Positions 17,482-27,849 of a DNA stretch of 58,021 nt are shown here, one piece after another. Numbering within the stretch: the stretch's first letter is position 1; each line of letters begins with the position of its first letter. A program made the position numbers and the translations under genes. The notes below the pieces were generated by a model. The model was not told where the DNA came from. It made no database searches and saw only the letters and a program-made list of their open reading frames with translations. The DNA comes from an uncultured Prochlorococcus sp. (lineage in GTDB: Bacteria > Cyanobacteriota > Cyanobacteriia > PCC-6307 > Cyanobiaceae), in NCBI GenBank assembly GCA_902574425.1, contig CACGNA010000006.1, positions 1 to 58,021 of the forward strand. Reading direction: 5' to 3'.

Positions 17482-18930
17482 ATGAATTTTGATTCTTTAA
17501 GAAAGGAAATTAATAGTAAAAATGCTTCTGTTAAAGAATTAGTAAATGATTTTTTATCAAAAATCGATTCTAATGATCCTAAAATTAATTCATATATTTG
17601 TACGACAAAAGATAAGGCAATTGAGCAAGCTGAAAATATAGATAAATTAATTCAGAATGAAGAAATACTTCCTCCTCTTGCCGGTATGCCAATAGCAATT
17701 AAAGACAATATTTGCACTAAGGGTGTTGTAACCACTTGTGCAAGTAAAATGCTTAAAAGCTTTGTGGCACCATACGAATCAACAGCTTCTAGTAAATTAT
17801 GGTCTTCAGGTGGTATTTGTTTAGGTAAAACAAATTTGGATGAATTTGCAATGGGTAGTTCAACAGAAACCTCTGTCTTTGGGGTTACTTCAAATCCTTG
17901 GGATATTAATAGAGTTCCAGGTGGAAGTTCTGGAGGTAGTGCTGCTTCAGTTGCGGCTGGATTATGTGCGGCTGCTATAGGCTCTGATACTGGAGGATCC
18001 ATAAGACAACCCGCTTCTTTTTGTGGTGTAGTAGGCCTTAAGCCTACTTATGGCAGAGTAAGTAGATGGGGACTGGTAGCTTTTGCTAGTTCTCTCGATC
18101 AAATTGGCCCAATAACTAATACTGTTTCAGATGCCGCTGAAATACTTTATTCAATATCTGGTAAAGACCCCTTAGATTCAACATGTCTCGATAAACCAGT
18201 GCCAAATTATTTGAGTGATTTAAATAAATCTATAAAGGGTTTAAAAATTGGAATCATTAAAGAATGCTTTGAACATCCCGGCCTTAATACAGAAGTTAAA
18301 GAATCCGTTCTTTCTGGAGTTGAGAAATTTAAAACTTTAGGAGCCGAAATTATTGAAGTTGATTGCCCAAGGTTTAACGATGGAATTGCCACATATTATG
18401 TAATTGCTCCATCTGAAGCATCTGCAAATTTAGCTAGATATGATGGAGTTAAATATGGTTATAGGTCTAATGAAGGTTCTAATATTTTAGATATGACTTC
18501 AAAAAGTAGAGCTGAAGGATTTGGAGATGAAGTGCAAAGAAGAATTTTGATAGGAACTTATGCTTTGTCAGCTGGATACAGTGATGCATATTACAAGAAA
18601 GCACAAAAAATTAGAACTTTGATAAGAAAAGATTTTGATAATGCTTTTAAAAAAGTAGATATTTTATTGACTCCGACTTGTCCAACCACTGCTTTTTTGA
18701 AGGGTGATTTTGCCAATGATCCACTTTCTATGTATTTATCTGATCTCTTAACTGTTCCAGCTAATTTAGCCGGACTCCCAGCTATCAGTATTCCATGTGG
18801 TTTTGATACTAAAGGATTGCCTATAGGACTTCAACTTATAGGTAATGTATTGGAAGAGAATAAAATATTGAATGCAGCAAATATTTTTGAAATTGATGCT
18901 CAGGTAATTAAGAATAGGCCCTTATTCTAA
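17482..18930 (+). CDS. gatA: Glutamyl-tRNA(Gln) amidotransferase subunit A
   Basis: Amidase subunit of GatCAB, which converts Glu-tRNA(Gln) to Gln-tRNA(Gln); it hydrolyses glutamine to supply ammonia. The Ser-cisSer-Lys triad is visible: Lys74 in AIKDNI, Ser149 in [11 protein letters not shown] and the nucleophile Ser173 in [11 protein letters not shown]. The 482-residue length is normal. The gatB and gatC genes are not in this window. It lies upstream of dnaE with an 85-bp gap. Confidence 0.99.
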   Translation: MNFDSLRKEINSKNASVKELVNDFLSKIDSNDPKINSYICTTKDKAIEQAENIDKLIQNEEILPPLAGMPIAIKDNICTKGVVTTCASKMLKSFVAPYESTASSKLWSSGGICLGKTNLDEFAMGSSTETSVFGVTSNPWDINRVPGGSSGGSAASVAAGLCAAAIGSDTGGSIRQPASFCGVVGLKPTYGRVSRWGLVAFASSLDQIGPITNTVSDAAEILYSISGKDPLDSTCLDKPVPNYLSDLNKSIKGLKIGIIKECFEHPGLNTEVKESVLSGVEKFKTLGAEIIEVDCPRFNDGIATYYVIAPSEASANLARYDGVKYGYRSNEGSNILDMTSKSRAEGFGDEVQRRILIGTYALSAGYSDAYYKKAQKIRTLIRKDFDNAFKKVDILLTPTCPTTAFLKGDFANDPLSMYLSDLLTVPANLAGLPAISIPCGFDTKGLPIGLQLIGNVLEENKILNAANIFEIDAQVIKNRPLF

Positions 18931-19015
18931 ATTTGTATTAATAATTAATTTGTAATTAAGATCTATAGACCTTTTAGAAATTTTCTCTATCTTATATATA
19001 TAAATTGTATAGAAT

Positions 19016-22000
19016 ATGGGTTTTGTTCCACTTCATAATCATAGTGATTACAGTCTGCTTGATGGAGCAAGTCAAATTTCTAAAATAGTAGAAAGAGCTT
19101 GTGATCTGGGAATGGATTCTATCGCTCTGACCGATCATGGAGTTATGTATGGAGTTCTTGATTTAGTCAAGAAGTGTAAAGAGAAAGGTATAAAACCAAT
19201 TATTGGGAATGAAATGTATGTGATTAATGGTTCTATTGATGACCCTCAACCTAAAAAAGAAAAAAGATACCATTTGGTGGTGTTAGCAAAAAATCATACT
19301 GGCTATAAGAATCTAGTAAAGTTAACAACCATTAGTCACTTAAATGGGATGAGGGGTCGAGGCATTTTTTCTAGACCATGTATTGATAAATTTCTTTTAA
19401 GTAAATATAGCGATGGTCTTATAGTTTCTACAGCTTGTCTTGGAGGAGAGATACCTCAGGCCATCTTGAAAGGAAGACTAGATGTGGCAGAGGATATAGC
19501 TCTTTGGTATAAAAAATTATTTGCCGATGATTTTTATCTTGAAATACAAGATCACGGCTCTATTGAGGATAGAATTGTTAACGTTGAATTATTGAAAATT
19601 GGGAAGAAGCATCAAATAAAAGTCATCGCTACCAACGATGCTCACTATATATCGAATATGGATGTTGAAGCACATGATGCTTTGCTTTGTGTATTAACTG
19701 GAAAACTAATAAGCGATGAGAAAAGATTAAGATATACCGGTACAGAATATATTAAAAGTGAAAGTGAAATGCTTGAACTTTTTAAAGATCATATTGATGA
19801 TGAATCAATTAAAGAGGCAGTGAATAATACAGTAGAAATTTCTCAAAAAATCGAAGTATTTAATTTGTTTGGTAAATATAGAATGCCAAAATTTCCTCTT
19901 AATGAATACACAGATTCATTTTCTTTACTAACACAATTATCTAATGAAGGTCTTTTAAAAAGACTTAAAAAAAATGATCTTACAGAAGTTGATGAGAATT
20001 ATAAAAAAAGACTATCTTCGGAATTAAAAATCATAAAAGATATGGGTTTCCCAGATTATTTTTTGGTGGTTTGGGACTATATCAAATTTGCTAGAGATAA
20101 CTCTATCCCAGTAGGACCAGGTAGAGGTTCTGCTGCAGGCTCACTAGTAGCCTATGTTCTTCAAATTACAAATATAGATCCAGTAGAGCATGGATTATTG
20201 TTTGAGAGATTTTTAAATCCTGCAAGAAAGTCTATGCCAGATATTGATACTGACTTTTGTATTGACAGGAGAAATGAGGTTATTGATTATGTTACTAATC
20301 GATATGGAGAGGATAAAGTTGCGCAAATAATTACTTTCAATAAAATGACCTCTAAGGCGGTTTTAAAAGATGTTGCGAGGGTTCTAGATATTCCTTATGG
20401 AGAAGCCGATAAATTGGCTAAGTTAATACCGGTTGTAAGAGGAAAACCTTATAAACTTAATGAAATGATTGATAAGAATTCTCCTAGCAAAGAGTTTAGA
20501 GATAAATATATTAATGATAATAGGGTAAAAAAATGGATTGATTTGGCTTTAAGAATTGAAGGAACTAATAAAACATATGGAGTTCATGCTGCAGGAGTTG
20601 TTATTGCATCAGATCCTCTCGACGAACTTGTACCTCTTCAAAGAAATAATGAGGGACAAATAATAACCCAATATTCTATGGATGATATTGAATCACTTGG
20701 ATTATTGAAAATGGATTTCTTGGGTCTTAAGAATCTAACGATGATTGAAAAGACAGTTTCTCTGATTAATCAGTCCACTGGAAAGAAAGTAAATATTGAC
20801 AATTTACCGCAAAATGATTGTAAAACCTTTGAGCTTATTGGTAGAGGAGATCTTGAAGGTATATTTCAACTTGAATCTTCTGGTATGAAACAGGTTGTAA
20901 AGGACTTTAAGCCTAATTCTCTTGAGGACATTTCATCTATCCTGGCTCTTTATAGACCAGGTCCTCTTGATGCGGGTCTTATACCTAAATTCATAAATCG
21001 AAAAAATGGGAACGAAAAGGTTGATTTCCCTCATCCTTTTATTAAGTCAATTCTTACCGAAACCTATGGAATTATGGTTTACCAGGAACAAATTATGAAA
21101 ATTGCTCAAGACTTAGCGGGTTATTCTCTGGGGGATGCTGATTTGCTTCGAAGAGCAATGGGAAAAAAGAAAGTATCAGAGATGGTAAAACATAGGAATA
21201 TTTTTGTAGAAGGCTCTATGAAGAAGGGTGTAAATGAAAAATTAGCTAATGATCTTTTTGACCAAATGGTTTTATTTGCAGAATATTGTTTTAACAAAAG
21301 CCACTCAACTGCTTATGGTGCAGTAACTTATCAAACTGCATTTTTAAAAGCCCATTTTCCTGTCGCATATATGGCAGCCCTTTTAAGTGTAAATTCTGGC
21401 TCCACCGATAAGATGCAAAGATATATTTCTAATTGTTATTCGATGGGAATTGAAGTTATTTCACCAAGCATTAATTTCTCTGGAATTGATTTCACTATTA
21501 AAAATAATCAGATTTTATTTGGTCTGTCTGCAATTAAAAATTTAGGAGATTCTGCTATAAGAAATATAATTGAAAATCGTAATAATTTTGGAAGTTTTAA
21601 TTCATTATCAGATTTGTGCGATCGATTACCTTCTAATGTTCTTAACAAAAGGAGCCTTGAATCTCTAATTCATTGTGGAGCACTAGATGAGTTTTCAACT
21701 AATAATAATAGAGCTCAATTATTGTCAGATCTAGAACATGTCATTGAATGGGCCTCTTCTCGATATCGCGATAGAATGTCTGGTCAAAGAAATCTCTTTG
21801 ATTCTAATGAAGGATTTTCAAATGTAGCATTTTCAGATTCACAATTAGCCAAGGTTGATGATTATTCACTTATTGAGAAGTTAAAGTTAGAAAAGCAGCT
21901 TTTAGGCTTTTACTTATCTGATCATCCTTTAAAACATCTAACTAAGCCAGCAAAACTTGTATCTCCAATTAGTATTTCGCAGTTAGAAGAAACAAAGGAT

Positions 22001-22513
22001 AGAACCAAAGTCTCTTTAGTTGGAATGATCCCTGAGTTGAAGCAGATTACTACGAGAAAAGGAGACAGAATGGCTATAGTTCAGCTTGAAGATCTTTCTG
22101 GAAGTTGCGAAGCAATAGTCTTCCCTAAAACCTATGTTAGATTATCAGAATTTCTTTTAACTGATACCAGATTATTGGTTTGGGGAACTATAGATAAAAA
22201 AAGTGATAAAACTCAATTAATAATTGATGATTGTAGAGAAATAGATAACCTGAAATTGCTTATTATTAATCTTGAAAGTTCTCAAGCATCAGATGTAAGA
22301 GTTCAAAATACTTTAAGAGACTGTTTAATTAAATTTAAGCCAGATAAAGGCAAATGTGGAAACAAAATTCCAGTTTTAGCTGCAGTAAAAAATAGAAATA
22401 GTGTTACTTACGTTAAATTTGGTGAACAATTCTGTATTGGAGATATCCAAGGAGCATGCAAACTATTAGAAGAGAAATCATTTCAAGTTAATTTGAAATC
22501 TTTAGTTTCCTAG
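19016..22513 (+). CDS. dnaE: DNA polymerase III alpha subunit
   Basis: Replicative DNA polymerase, 1165 residues, normal for DnaE1. The N-terminal PHP domain starts FVPLHNHSDYSLLDGASQ and continues with ALTDHGVMYG; the palm domain has the catalytic aspartates in PDIDTDF (about 408-414); a helix-hairpin-helix region and a C-terminal OB domain (VSLVGMIPELKQI to VFPKTY) follow. The start ATG 19016 is preceded directly by TATAGAAT, part of a 14-nt sequence also found upstream of DUF1816. It converges with the PAM68-like gene, 1 nt separating the stops. Confidence 0.99.
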   Translation: MGFVPLHNHSDYSLLDGASQISKIVERACDLGMDSIALTDHGVMYGVLDLVKKCKEKGIKPIIGNEMYVINGSIDDPQPKKEKRYHLVVLAKNHTGYKNLVKLTTISHLNGMRGRGIFSRPCIDKFLLSKYSDGLIVSTACLGGEIPQAILKGRLDVAEDIALWYKKLFADDFYLEIQDHGSIEDRIVNVELLKIGKKHQIKVIATNDAHYISNMDVEAHDALLCVLTGKLISDEKRLRYTGTEYIKSESEMLELFKDHIDDESIKEAVNNTVEISQKIEVFNLFGKYRMPKFPLNEYTDSFSLLTQLSNEGLLKRLKKNDLTEVDENYKKRLSSELKIIKDMGFPDYFLVVWDYIKFARDNSIPVGPGRGSAAGSLVAYVLQITNIDPVEHGLLFERFLNPARKSMPDIDTDFCIDRRNEVIDYVTNRYGEDKVAQIITFNKMTSKAVLKDVARVLDIPYGEADKLAKLIPVVRGKPYKLNEMIDKNSPSKEFRDKYINDNRVKKWIDLALRIEGTNKTYGVHAAGVVIASDPLDELVPLQRNNEGQIITQYSMDDIESLGLLKMDFLGLKNLTMIEKTVSLINQSTGKKVNIDNLPQNDCKTFELIGRGDLEGIFQLESSGMKQVVKDFKPNSLEDISSILALYRPGPLDAGLIPKFINRKNGNEKVDFPHPFIKSILTETYGIMVYQEQIMKIAQDLAGYSLGDADLLRRAMGKKKVSEMVKHRNIFVEGSMKKGVNEKLANDLFDQMVLFAEYCFNKSHSTAYGAVTYQTAFLKAHFPVAYMAALLSVNSGSTDKMQRYISNCYSMGIEVISPSINFSGIDFTIKNNQILFGLSAIKNLGDSAIRNIIENRNNFGSFNSLSDLCDRLPSNVLNKRSLESLIHCGALDEFSTNNNRAQLLSDLEHVIEWASSRYRDRMSGQRNLFDSNEGFSNVAFSDSQLAKVDDYSLIEKLKLEKQLLGFYLSDHPLKHLTKPAKLVSPISISQLEETKDRTKVSLVGMIPELKQITTRKGDRMAIVQLEDLSGSCEAIVFPKTYVRLSEFLLTDTRLLVWGTIDKKSDKTQLIIDDCREIDNLKLLIINLESSQASDVRVQNTLRDCLIKFKPDKGKCGNKIPVLAAVKNRNSVTYVKFGEQFCIGDIQGACKLLEEKSFQVNLKSLVS

Positions 22514-22514
22514 A

Positions 22515-22964
22515 TTAACCATTCTCCTCAAAATTTTGAGTCGCAGGTTTGAAGGCTGCTTTTGCTCGTTGTATATTCATAGGAATATTTTCAATACCGA
22601 AAAAAGATCCTGGCTCCTTATCCCAACTAGCTGATAATATTCCAAAACTCAATCCTGCAAGACCTAATAAGAAGAACAATGCTGAAATTGCAATTGTTGA
22701 GGAAGGAGGTATTTCAGCAATGTTTCTTGTAACGATAATGTAGCTCACAATAAAAACTGACATACCCATTATTGTCGGTATTCCTGCGGTAAAAAATATT
22801 CTTCTCGCCATTCTATCGGCTACATATTTAGGTATTCCACTTGATGATTTCTTTTGGGTATTTACTATATTAGGTTTTTTTTCTAGATTAGCAAAAGCAG
22901 TTTCATCAGATAATCTTTTTTTCTTTTTATTAAGTACCTTTTTTTTTGTTTGTTTTTTATTCAT
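22515..22964 (-). CDS. PAM68-like photosystem II assembly protein (DUF3464)
   Basis: Membrane protein of about 149 residues. A very basic N-terminus (MNKKQTKKKVLNKKKKRLS) is followed by the block GIPKYVADRMARRI, then two membrane helices (about residues 75-95 and 105-128) and a tail with GSFFGIENIP. This layout matches the PAM68 family, which helps assemble photosystem II around CP47 in cyanobacteria and plants. The start is set at 22964; an upstream ATG at 22991 would overlap rpsO. It follows rpsO by 10 nt. Confidence 0.85.
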   Translation of the reverse strand: MNKKQTKKKVLNKKKKRLSDETAFANLEKKPNIVNTQKKSSSGIPKYVADRMARRIFFTAGIPTIMGMSVFIVSYIIVTRNIAEIPPSSTIAISALFFLLGLAGLSFGILSASWDKEPGSFFGIENIPMNIQRAKAAFKPATQNFEENG

Positions 22965-22974
22965 TGAATAGAAA

Positions 22975-23244
22975 TCAACCTCTGATTCCAATTTTCTTTA
23001 CTAAATCTTGATATCTTTGGAAATTTTTGTCTTTTATGTAAGCTAGTAATCTTTTCCTTTTCCCAATCATTTTTAATAATCCTTGCCTTGAGGAAAAATC
23101 ATGAATGTTTCCTTGAAGATGGTCACTTAATTTAGAAATTCTTTTAGAGAGCATTGCAACTTGCACTTCCACAGAGCCTGTATCAGTTGAATGAACTTGA
23201 TGGGTTTCAATAAGCTTTTGTTTTTCAGCTGTATCTAATGACAT
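22975..23244 (-). CDS. rpsO: 30S ribosomal protein S15
   Basis: Primary 16S rRNA-binding protein of the small subunit. The 89 residues include the classic [19 protein letters not shown] (about 17-36), [32 protein letters not shown] and the end [13 protein letters not shown]. It is normal in every respect. It lies 33 nt after ruvA and 10 nt before the PAM68-like gene, all on the minus strand. Confidence 0.99.
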   Translation of the reverse strand: MSLDTAEKQKLIETHQVHSTDTGSVEVQVAMLSKRISKLSDHLQGNIHDFSSRQGLLKMIGKRKRLLAYIKDKNFQRYQDLVKKIGIRG

Positions 23245-23277
23245 AAAATTTATTTTCCTTAAGACTATATTACTACG

Positions 23278-23955
23278 TTATCTGACTATATTACTACTAT
23301 TATTATCTAAATAATTCATAGCTAATTTCAATAAATTTTCAAATGATATATTTTTTTCTTTTTCAGCAAGGAGATCAGATTCTTTAATAATAATTGGCAA
23401 AATAGTCTTTATTTCTTTGTTTTTATAATTTAATGATTGAAGGGTTAACTGAAGGTCATCCACGATTTTATTAATTTCAGGATTCTTAATCTCGAATTGA
23501 TCATTGCCCTGATCTTCTGCAATTTGTATTTCATCTTTAAATTTACTTTTTAATTCTAAAATAAACCTTTCACTCATTTTTTGCCCTATTCCAGGTACAG
23601 AACAAATTAATTTCTTGTTTTTCGTTTTTATTGCATTGATAACTTCACTAATGGAAAATTTATTTAATATCCCCATACCTATTTGAGATCCAACACCTCT
23701 AATACTTAAAATATCAATAAAGAAATTCTTTTGATCCTTTGATGTAAAGCCAAAAAATAAATCTGAATCTTCTTTCTTAATATGTTTTATCCAAAGAGTT
23801 ATGTTTTTATTAGATATCTGCTTTGTTTTTAATTTGAGAAAAAAAGTTTCTAGTATTTGAATTTCGTACCCTAATCCTTGACAATTTATTAAAACAAAAA
23901 ATTTTTGATTAGTTTGCCATAATTCAACCAATTCTCCATTTATCCAACTAATCAA
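23278..23955 (-). CDS. ruvA: Holliday junction DNA helicase subunit RuvA
   Basis: Binds four-way junctions and guides RuvB in branch migration. The 225-residue protein starts from TTG 23955 (MISWINGELVEL), has an OB-like first domain, helix-hairpin-helix motifs (ILSIRGVGSQIGMGIL and ICSVPGIGQKMSERFILELK) and a C-terminal domain that contacts RuvB. It begins directly after the stop codon of the upstream secreted-protein gene, so translation is likely coupled. No LexA-like box was seen in front of it. Confidence 0.96.
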   Translation of the reverse strand: MISWINGELVELWQTNQKFFVLINCQGLGYEIQILETFFLKLKTKQISNKNITLWIKHIKKEDSDLFFGFTSKDQKNFFIDILSIRGVGSQIGMGILNKFSISEVINAIKTKNKKLICSVPGIGQKMSERFILELKSKFKDEIQIAEDQGNDQFEIKNPEINKIVDDLQLTLQSLNYKNKEIKTILPIIIKESDLLAEKEKNISFENLLKLAMNYLDNNSSNIVR

Positions 23956-24312
23956 TTAACCACCATCCACCTGACATCCAATTAGCGCTCCTGCAGTTCC
24001 TCCAGCAGGTACGGCCCAAAATCTGTCTTTCCCTCTAGAGGAGGATAGTGCTATTCCAGCACCAAGAATACCTCCAATAAAAGAACCTTCACTACAGTCA
24101 TTATCATCTATTTTTTCAGCTTGACTTTGATCTCTACAAGGGATTACAACATCCACTTCGTAACTTGTTACGTAGCCTGGGTTAGATTTCGTTCCAGGAA
24201 TATACTCCTCTCTATATTCGGTTCTTGTGCAAGTTACTGACTTTGGAGTTGTTGCTTTAACTTGAACAATAGGAGAAAAACAAAACAATAAAGCTAAATA
24301 GAAAAATTTCAC
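23956..24312 (-). CDS. Secreted glycine-rich, cysteine-containing protein, unknown
   Basis: A 118-residue protein with a signal peptide (MKFFYLALLFCFSPIVQVKA, likely cut after residue 20). The mature part has four cysteines (28, 59, 73, 113) and, from about residue 77, glycine-rich runs (GSFIGGILGAGIA and GGTAGALIGC) resembling glycine-zipper segments of outer-membrane or periplasmic proteins. No specific family is recognised. It directly precedes ruvA, which looks like chance operon sharing. Confidence 0.7.
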   Translation of the reverse strand: MKFFYLALLFCFSPIVQVKATTPKSVTCTRTEYREEYIPGTKSNPGYVTSYEVDVVIPCRDQSQAEKIDDNDCSEGSFIGGILGAGIALSSSRGKDRFWAVPAGGTAGALIGCQVDGG

Positions 24313-24337
24313 CGTTTTTTTTTATTCTTTTAATATT

Positions 24338-25228
24338 CTATGTCCTTTTGATTATTTTGGTAGTAGAAATAATAGTTCCTAATAAAACTAGTGAAGCGCC
24401 TAATAAAAAATTTATGTTTATTATTTCACGAAAAAACAAAATCCCCCAAATTGACCCGAATAAAACTTGTAAATAGTTAATTATTGAAGCTTCAGAAGCA
24501 GGTAAATTTTTTAATCCTATAGTTAAGAAAGTCTGACCTAATTGAGTAAATAAGCCAATGCCAATTATCCAAACTAATTCATTCCAATTTGGGGTAACCC
24601 AGTTTATTAATACAATTGGCAATAATGTTATAAAAGAAACTAGTGGAAAATATTCAATAATTACATAAATATCTTCAGTAAATGAAAGTTTCTTAACTGT
24701 AACGTAAGCCAATGCTGTGCAAATTGCTCCAATAAATGCTATCGATATCGAAAAATTTTCAATTTCAACGTTTATATTTGATAATTGAGTTGGATTTAAT
24801 ATTACTAATATTCCAATCCATCCAATAATTAAAGCAAAAAATAAATTACGAGTTATTTTTTCGTTTATAAATATGCCAGCAAATATAGATATAAAAATAG
24901 GATATGTGTACTGTATGACAGTAGATATACTAAGAGGCATATTTCTTATCGCATAAAAAATACAAACTAAAGCTAAAGTTCCTAAAACACCTCTTAAGAT
25001 AAGTAATGGTCTATTTTTGCCCCAAGGATTTATATTTTTTAGATTAATTATGAAAAATGTAATCATTAAACTTAAAAAAGATCTGAACAAAACTAATTCA
25101 TAAATAGGTATCCTTTTATCAATATTCTTTACGCACAAAGTCATTAAACTAAAGAAGAATGAGGCAAATACCAAATTAAACTTATCCAATGAATTAATTT
25201 TTCTTTCTAATTCTGCGATATTTATCAT
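24338..25228 (-). CDS. DMT superfamily permease (EamA type)
   Basis: A 296-residue membrane protein with about ten hydrophobic helices arranged as two EamA repeats. Recognisable pieces are FRSFLSLMITFF in the first repeat, YAIRNMPLSISTVIQYTYPIF and LPASEASIINYLQVLFGSIWG, all typical of drug/metabolite transporters. Substrate unknown; amino acids, purines or other metabolites are exported by relatives. It diverges from dnaG with a 94-bp gap that must hold both promoters. Confidence 0.88.
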   Translation of the reverse strand: MINIAELERKINSLDKFNLVFASFFFSLMTLCVKNIDKRIPIYELVLFRSFLSLMITFFIINLKNINPWGKNRPLLILRGVLGTLALVCIFYAIRNMPLSISTVIQYTYPIFISIFAGIFINEKITRNLFFALIIGWIGILVILNPTQLSNINVEIENFSISIAFIGAICTALAYVTVKKLSFTEDIYVIIEYFPLVSFITLLPIVLINWVTPNWNELVWIIGIGLFTQLGQTFLTIGLKNLPASEASIINYLQVLFGSIWGILFFREIININFLLGASLVLLGTIISTTKIIKRT

Positions 25229-25322
25229 TTAATAAATAGTTTTATTGTGAAATTAAGTAGATTCTTATTTGATTTTGAACTATAACAAATAAATCCTTAT
25301 TTATTCTTTGATAAAAATCTCA

Positions 25323-27356
25323 ATGGTTCATTCTATACACCCAAGAACTATTCAAGAGATTAAAGAAAAGGCCGATATTGTTGACGTTATATCTGAACAT
25401 ATTGTTCTTAAGAAGAAAGGGAAGGAATTTGTTGGAATTTGTCCTTTTCATGATGATACTAAGCCATCAATGACAGTATCACCAAGTAAACAATTCTATT
25501 ATTGTTTTTCTTGTGGCGCTGGTGGTAACTCTATTAAATTTTTAATGGAATTTACTCGAGCAAACTTTTCTGATGTTGTACTTTCTCTTGCAAAAAAAAA
25601 TAATATTAATGTTGAAAATCTTGAGGGTCCCCAAGTAGAAGCATATAAAAAACAATTATCCAGAAAAGAAGAACTCTATAAAATACTAAGAGTCACTAAA
25701 AATTGGTTTAAGTCTCAATTAAATAATTCTCTTGGCGCTGAAGCAATGAAATATTTAACATCAAAGAGAAAATTGAATAACAAAATTATTGATAACTTTG
25801 AATTAGGTTTCGCTCCAAATTCATGGAACGATTTATTTAATTATCTATCCAAGGTAGAAAAATTTCCTATTAATCTAATATTAGCTTCAGGTCTTGCAAT
25901 TTCTAAAGATAATTCTGGCAAGATTTATGATCGTTTTAGAAATAGGTTAATTGTTCCAATACATGATATGCAGGGAAGAGTAGTTGCCTTTGGGGGCAGA
26001 TCTCTTGATGGTCAGGAACCCAAATATCTTAATTCTCCTGAATCAGAGATATTTGAAAAGGGAAAAATGTTGTTTGCATTAGAAAAAGCTTCTAGCAATA
26101 TTAGAAAAAGAGATAAAGCTATTATTGTTGAAGGATACTTTGATGTGATTTCTCTTCATTCAAAGGGCATTACTAATTCTGTGGGTTCTCTCGGTACCGC
26201 ATTAAATAAGTATCAAATTTCTCAACTATGTAGATGTACAGATAATAAAAATATAATTTTGAATTTTGATTCTGATAATGCAGGTATATTAGCTACAAAA
26301 AGAGTAATTAAAGAAGTGGAGAGTCTATCTCTTCATGATCAAATTAATCTTAAGATACTTCAACTAAGTGATTTTAAAGATCCTGACGAATATTTGAATA
26401 GTCATACACCTGAAGATTATTTTAATTTGATTGATAACTCATCCTTTTGGATTGATTGGGAGATTGATCAGATCTTTAAAGATAAAGATTTAACTAAGGC
26501 TGAAATTTTTCAGAGTGTTATTTCTTTATTGGTAAAATTGTTGAGTAAATTACCTCAATCATCAACCAGAACTCATTACTTACAAAAAGTTGCCGAACAA
26601 TTAAGTAAGGGACAAGCTAGATTAGCAATACAGTTTGAACAAGATTTAAGATATCAAGTTAAGGGTTTTCGTTGGCATGGTAGATCAAAAAAATTTGAAC
26701 AACCAAATGAAATTTCTCGACGTGAGAAAAATGAATCGGAAATAATCTTTTATTATTTACATTGTCCAGATCTTAGGCTATTTATTCGAGATGAATTTCT
26801 CAAAAGAGAAATAAATGGTTTTAATACTAATTATATTCAAAATTTATGGGAAGCTATTTCAAAAATTGAACAAAATAATTTAGGTTTAAATTATTTAAAT
26901 GATTTAAAACAATCAAATAGTCAAATTCTTCATAAAGAGTTTTCTGCTATTAACTTAATTTCACTTCTGCCTGACTACTTAGTTAATAATAATCCTGAAT
27001 CATCAAATAAAATTAATATTTTTATTAATCCAAATGAGTTTTTTTTAACATTACTGAGTAACCCTAAAGACAATTTACTTGGAACCTTATCACTTCTTGA
27101 GAAATATAATTCTCTAAAAAGATGTAGACACTTAATCGAATCTTGGGGATCTCAAAGATTAAAAACTCTAGAAAATTGTATATCTATATTAATTGATAAT
27201 TCTTCTTCAGGTTCCTCAAATACTAATAAAGAGATAGACGATCTTTTTAAGGATTTAAATTCAGATGCGATTAAATTTCAGGAATTATATTATTTAGAAA
27301 GACAACATATTAATTTTTTAGATAAACAACGCTGTGGTAACTTCATTGCTAGTTAA
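25323..27356 (+). CDS. dnaG: DNA primase
   Basis: Makes RNA primers for replication. From ATG 25323 the 677-residue protein has the CHC2 zinc ribbon (Cys40, His43, Cys61, Cys64), the catalytic core and the TOPRIM motif EGYFD at about 270-274, followed by NFDSDNAG and the DPDEYL segment. The C-terminal DnaB-interacting part is divergent. A TTG at 25308 would add five residues and is not needed. It converges with the HEXXH gene, with 16 bp between the stops. Confidence 0.98.
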   Translation: MVHSIHPRTIQEIKEKADIVDVISEHIVLKKKGKEFVGICPFHDDTKPSMTVSPSKQFYYCFSCGAGGNSIKFLMEFTRANFSDVVLSLAKKNNINVENLEGPQVEAYKKQLSRKEELYKILRVTKNWFKSQLNNSLGAEAMKYLTSKRKLNNKIIDNFELGFAPNSWNDLFNYLSKVEKFPINLILASGLAISKDNSGKIYDRFRNRLIVPIHDMQGRVVAFGGRSLDGQEPKYLNSPESEIFEKGKMLFALEKASSNIRKRDKAIIVEGYFDVISLHSKGITNSVGSLGTALNKYQISQLCRCTDNKNIILNFDSDNAGILATKRVIKEVESLSLHDQINLKILQLSDFKDPDEYLNSHTPEDYFNLIDNSSFWIDWEIDQIFKDKDLTKAEIFQSVISLLVKLLSKLPQSSTRTHYLQKVAEQLSKGQARLAIQFEQDLRYQVKGFRWHGRSKKFEQPNEISRREKNESEIIFYYLHCPDLRLFIRDEFLKREINGFNTNYIQNLWEAISKIEQNNLGLNYLNDLKQSNSQILHKEFSAINLISLLPDYLVNNNPESSNKINIFINPNEFFLTLLSNPKDNLLGTLSLLEKYNSLKRCRHLIESWGSQRLKTLENCISILIDNSSSGSSNTNKEIDDLFKDLNSDAIKFQELYYLERQHINFLDKQRCGNFIAS

Positions 27357-27372
27357 TACGTTTATTTTGAAT

Positions 27373-27840
27373 TTATAGGCAGTATTTTTTAATCAAGTTT
27401 TTTACCTTTTTGGGTTTATCTTCAAGAACATAAGCTTCAACTTCTTTTGCATAAGTTCCAGAAAAATTAGAAATCGAGAACTTCAGCGCATTCCTCTTAC
27501 TTGGATGTAATTTACTTTCTAGTTTTTCTATATCTCCTACTGTTTTATTGTTATTACATTTTTGTATTGCATGCGTTGCTTCATGTCTTAATGCTTTTCT
27601 TATCGCACGTTCTGTTTTAAAGTTATCTTTTCTTGGTTGTTGCTTTATAGTTTTATAATTTGTTTTCCTTTTTGCATTTTCAGTACATATTATTATCTTA
27701 TTCTCTTCAAAATTGTGTAGTCCTTTAATCTTCTTGTTTAATTGACACTCAACTTTATTTTCTTCAACTATGTAATTTGCTTTTGTTAATAATTCAAGAA
27801 TATCTTTATCTAATTTGCTTAAAAATATAATAAATTCCAT
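27373..27840 (-). CDS. Putative zinc metallopeptidase, ATP23/M76-like, third gene of the umu operon
   Basis: A 155-residue protein without signal peptide or membrane span. It has the zinc-peptidase motif HEATH at residues 86-90 in LRHEATHAIQKC, an upstream segment ENKIIICTENA (about 47-56) and a downstream KEVEAY (132-137) whose glutamates could give a third metal ligand. The order I-x-x-C-x-N, HExxHAxxxC, EVxA is what I recall for the ATP23/XRCC6BP1 (peptidase M76) family, but this is a motif-level resemblance only. The start is 9 nt after the umuC stop, with no room for a promoter, so it should be co-induced with polymerase V. Function is not proven. Confidence 0.6.
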   Translation of the reverse strand: MEFIIFLSKLDKDILELLTKANYIVEENKVECQLNKKIKGLHNFEENKIIICTENAKRKTNYKTIKQQPRKDNFKTERAIRKALRHEATHAIQKCNNNKTVGDIEKLESKLHPSKRNALKFSISNFSGTYAKEVEAYVLEDKPKKVKNLIKKYCL

Positions 27841-27849
27841 TTTATTTTT

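Noticed and set aside
17652-18002. 116-aa minus-strand ORF, proline-rich
   Set aside because: Antisense of the glycine/serine-rich active-site region of gatA, which yields Pro/Ala runs on the other strand.
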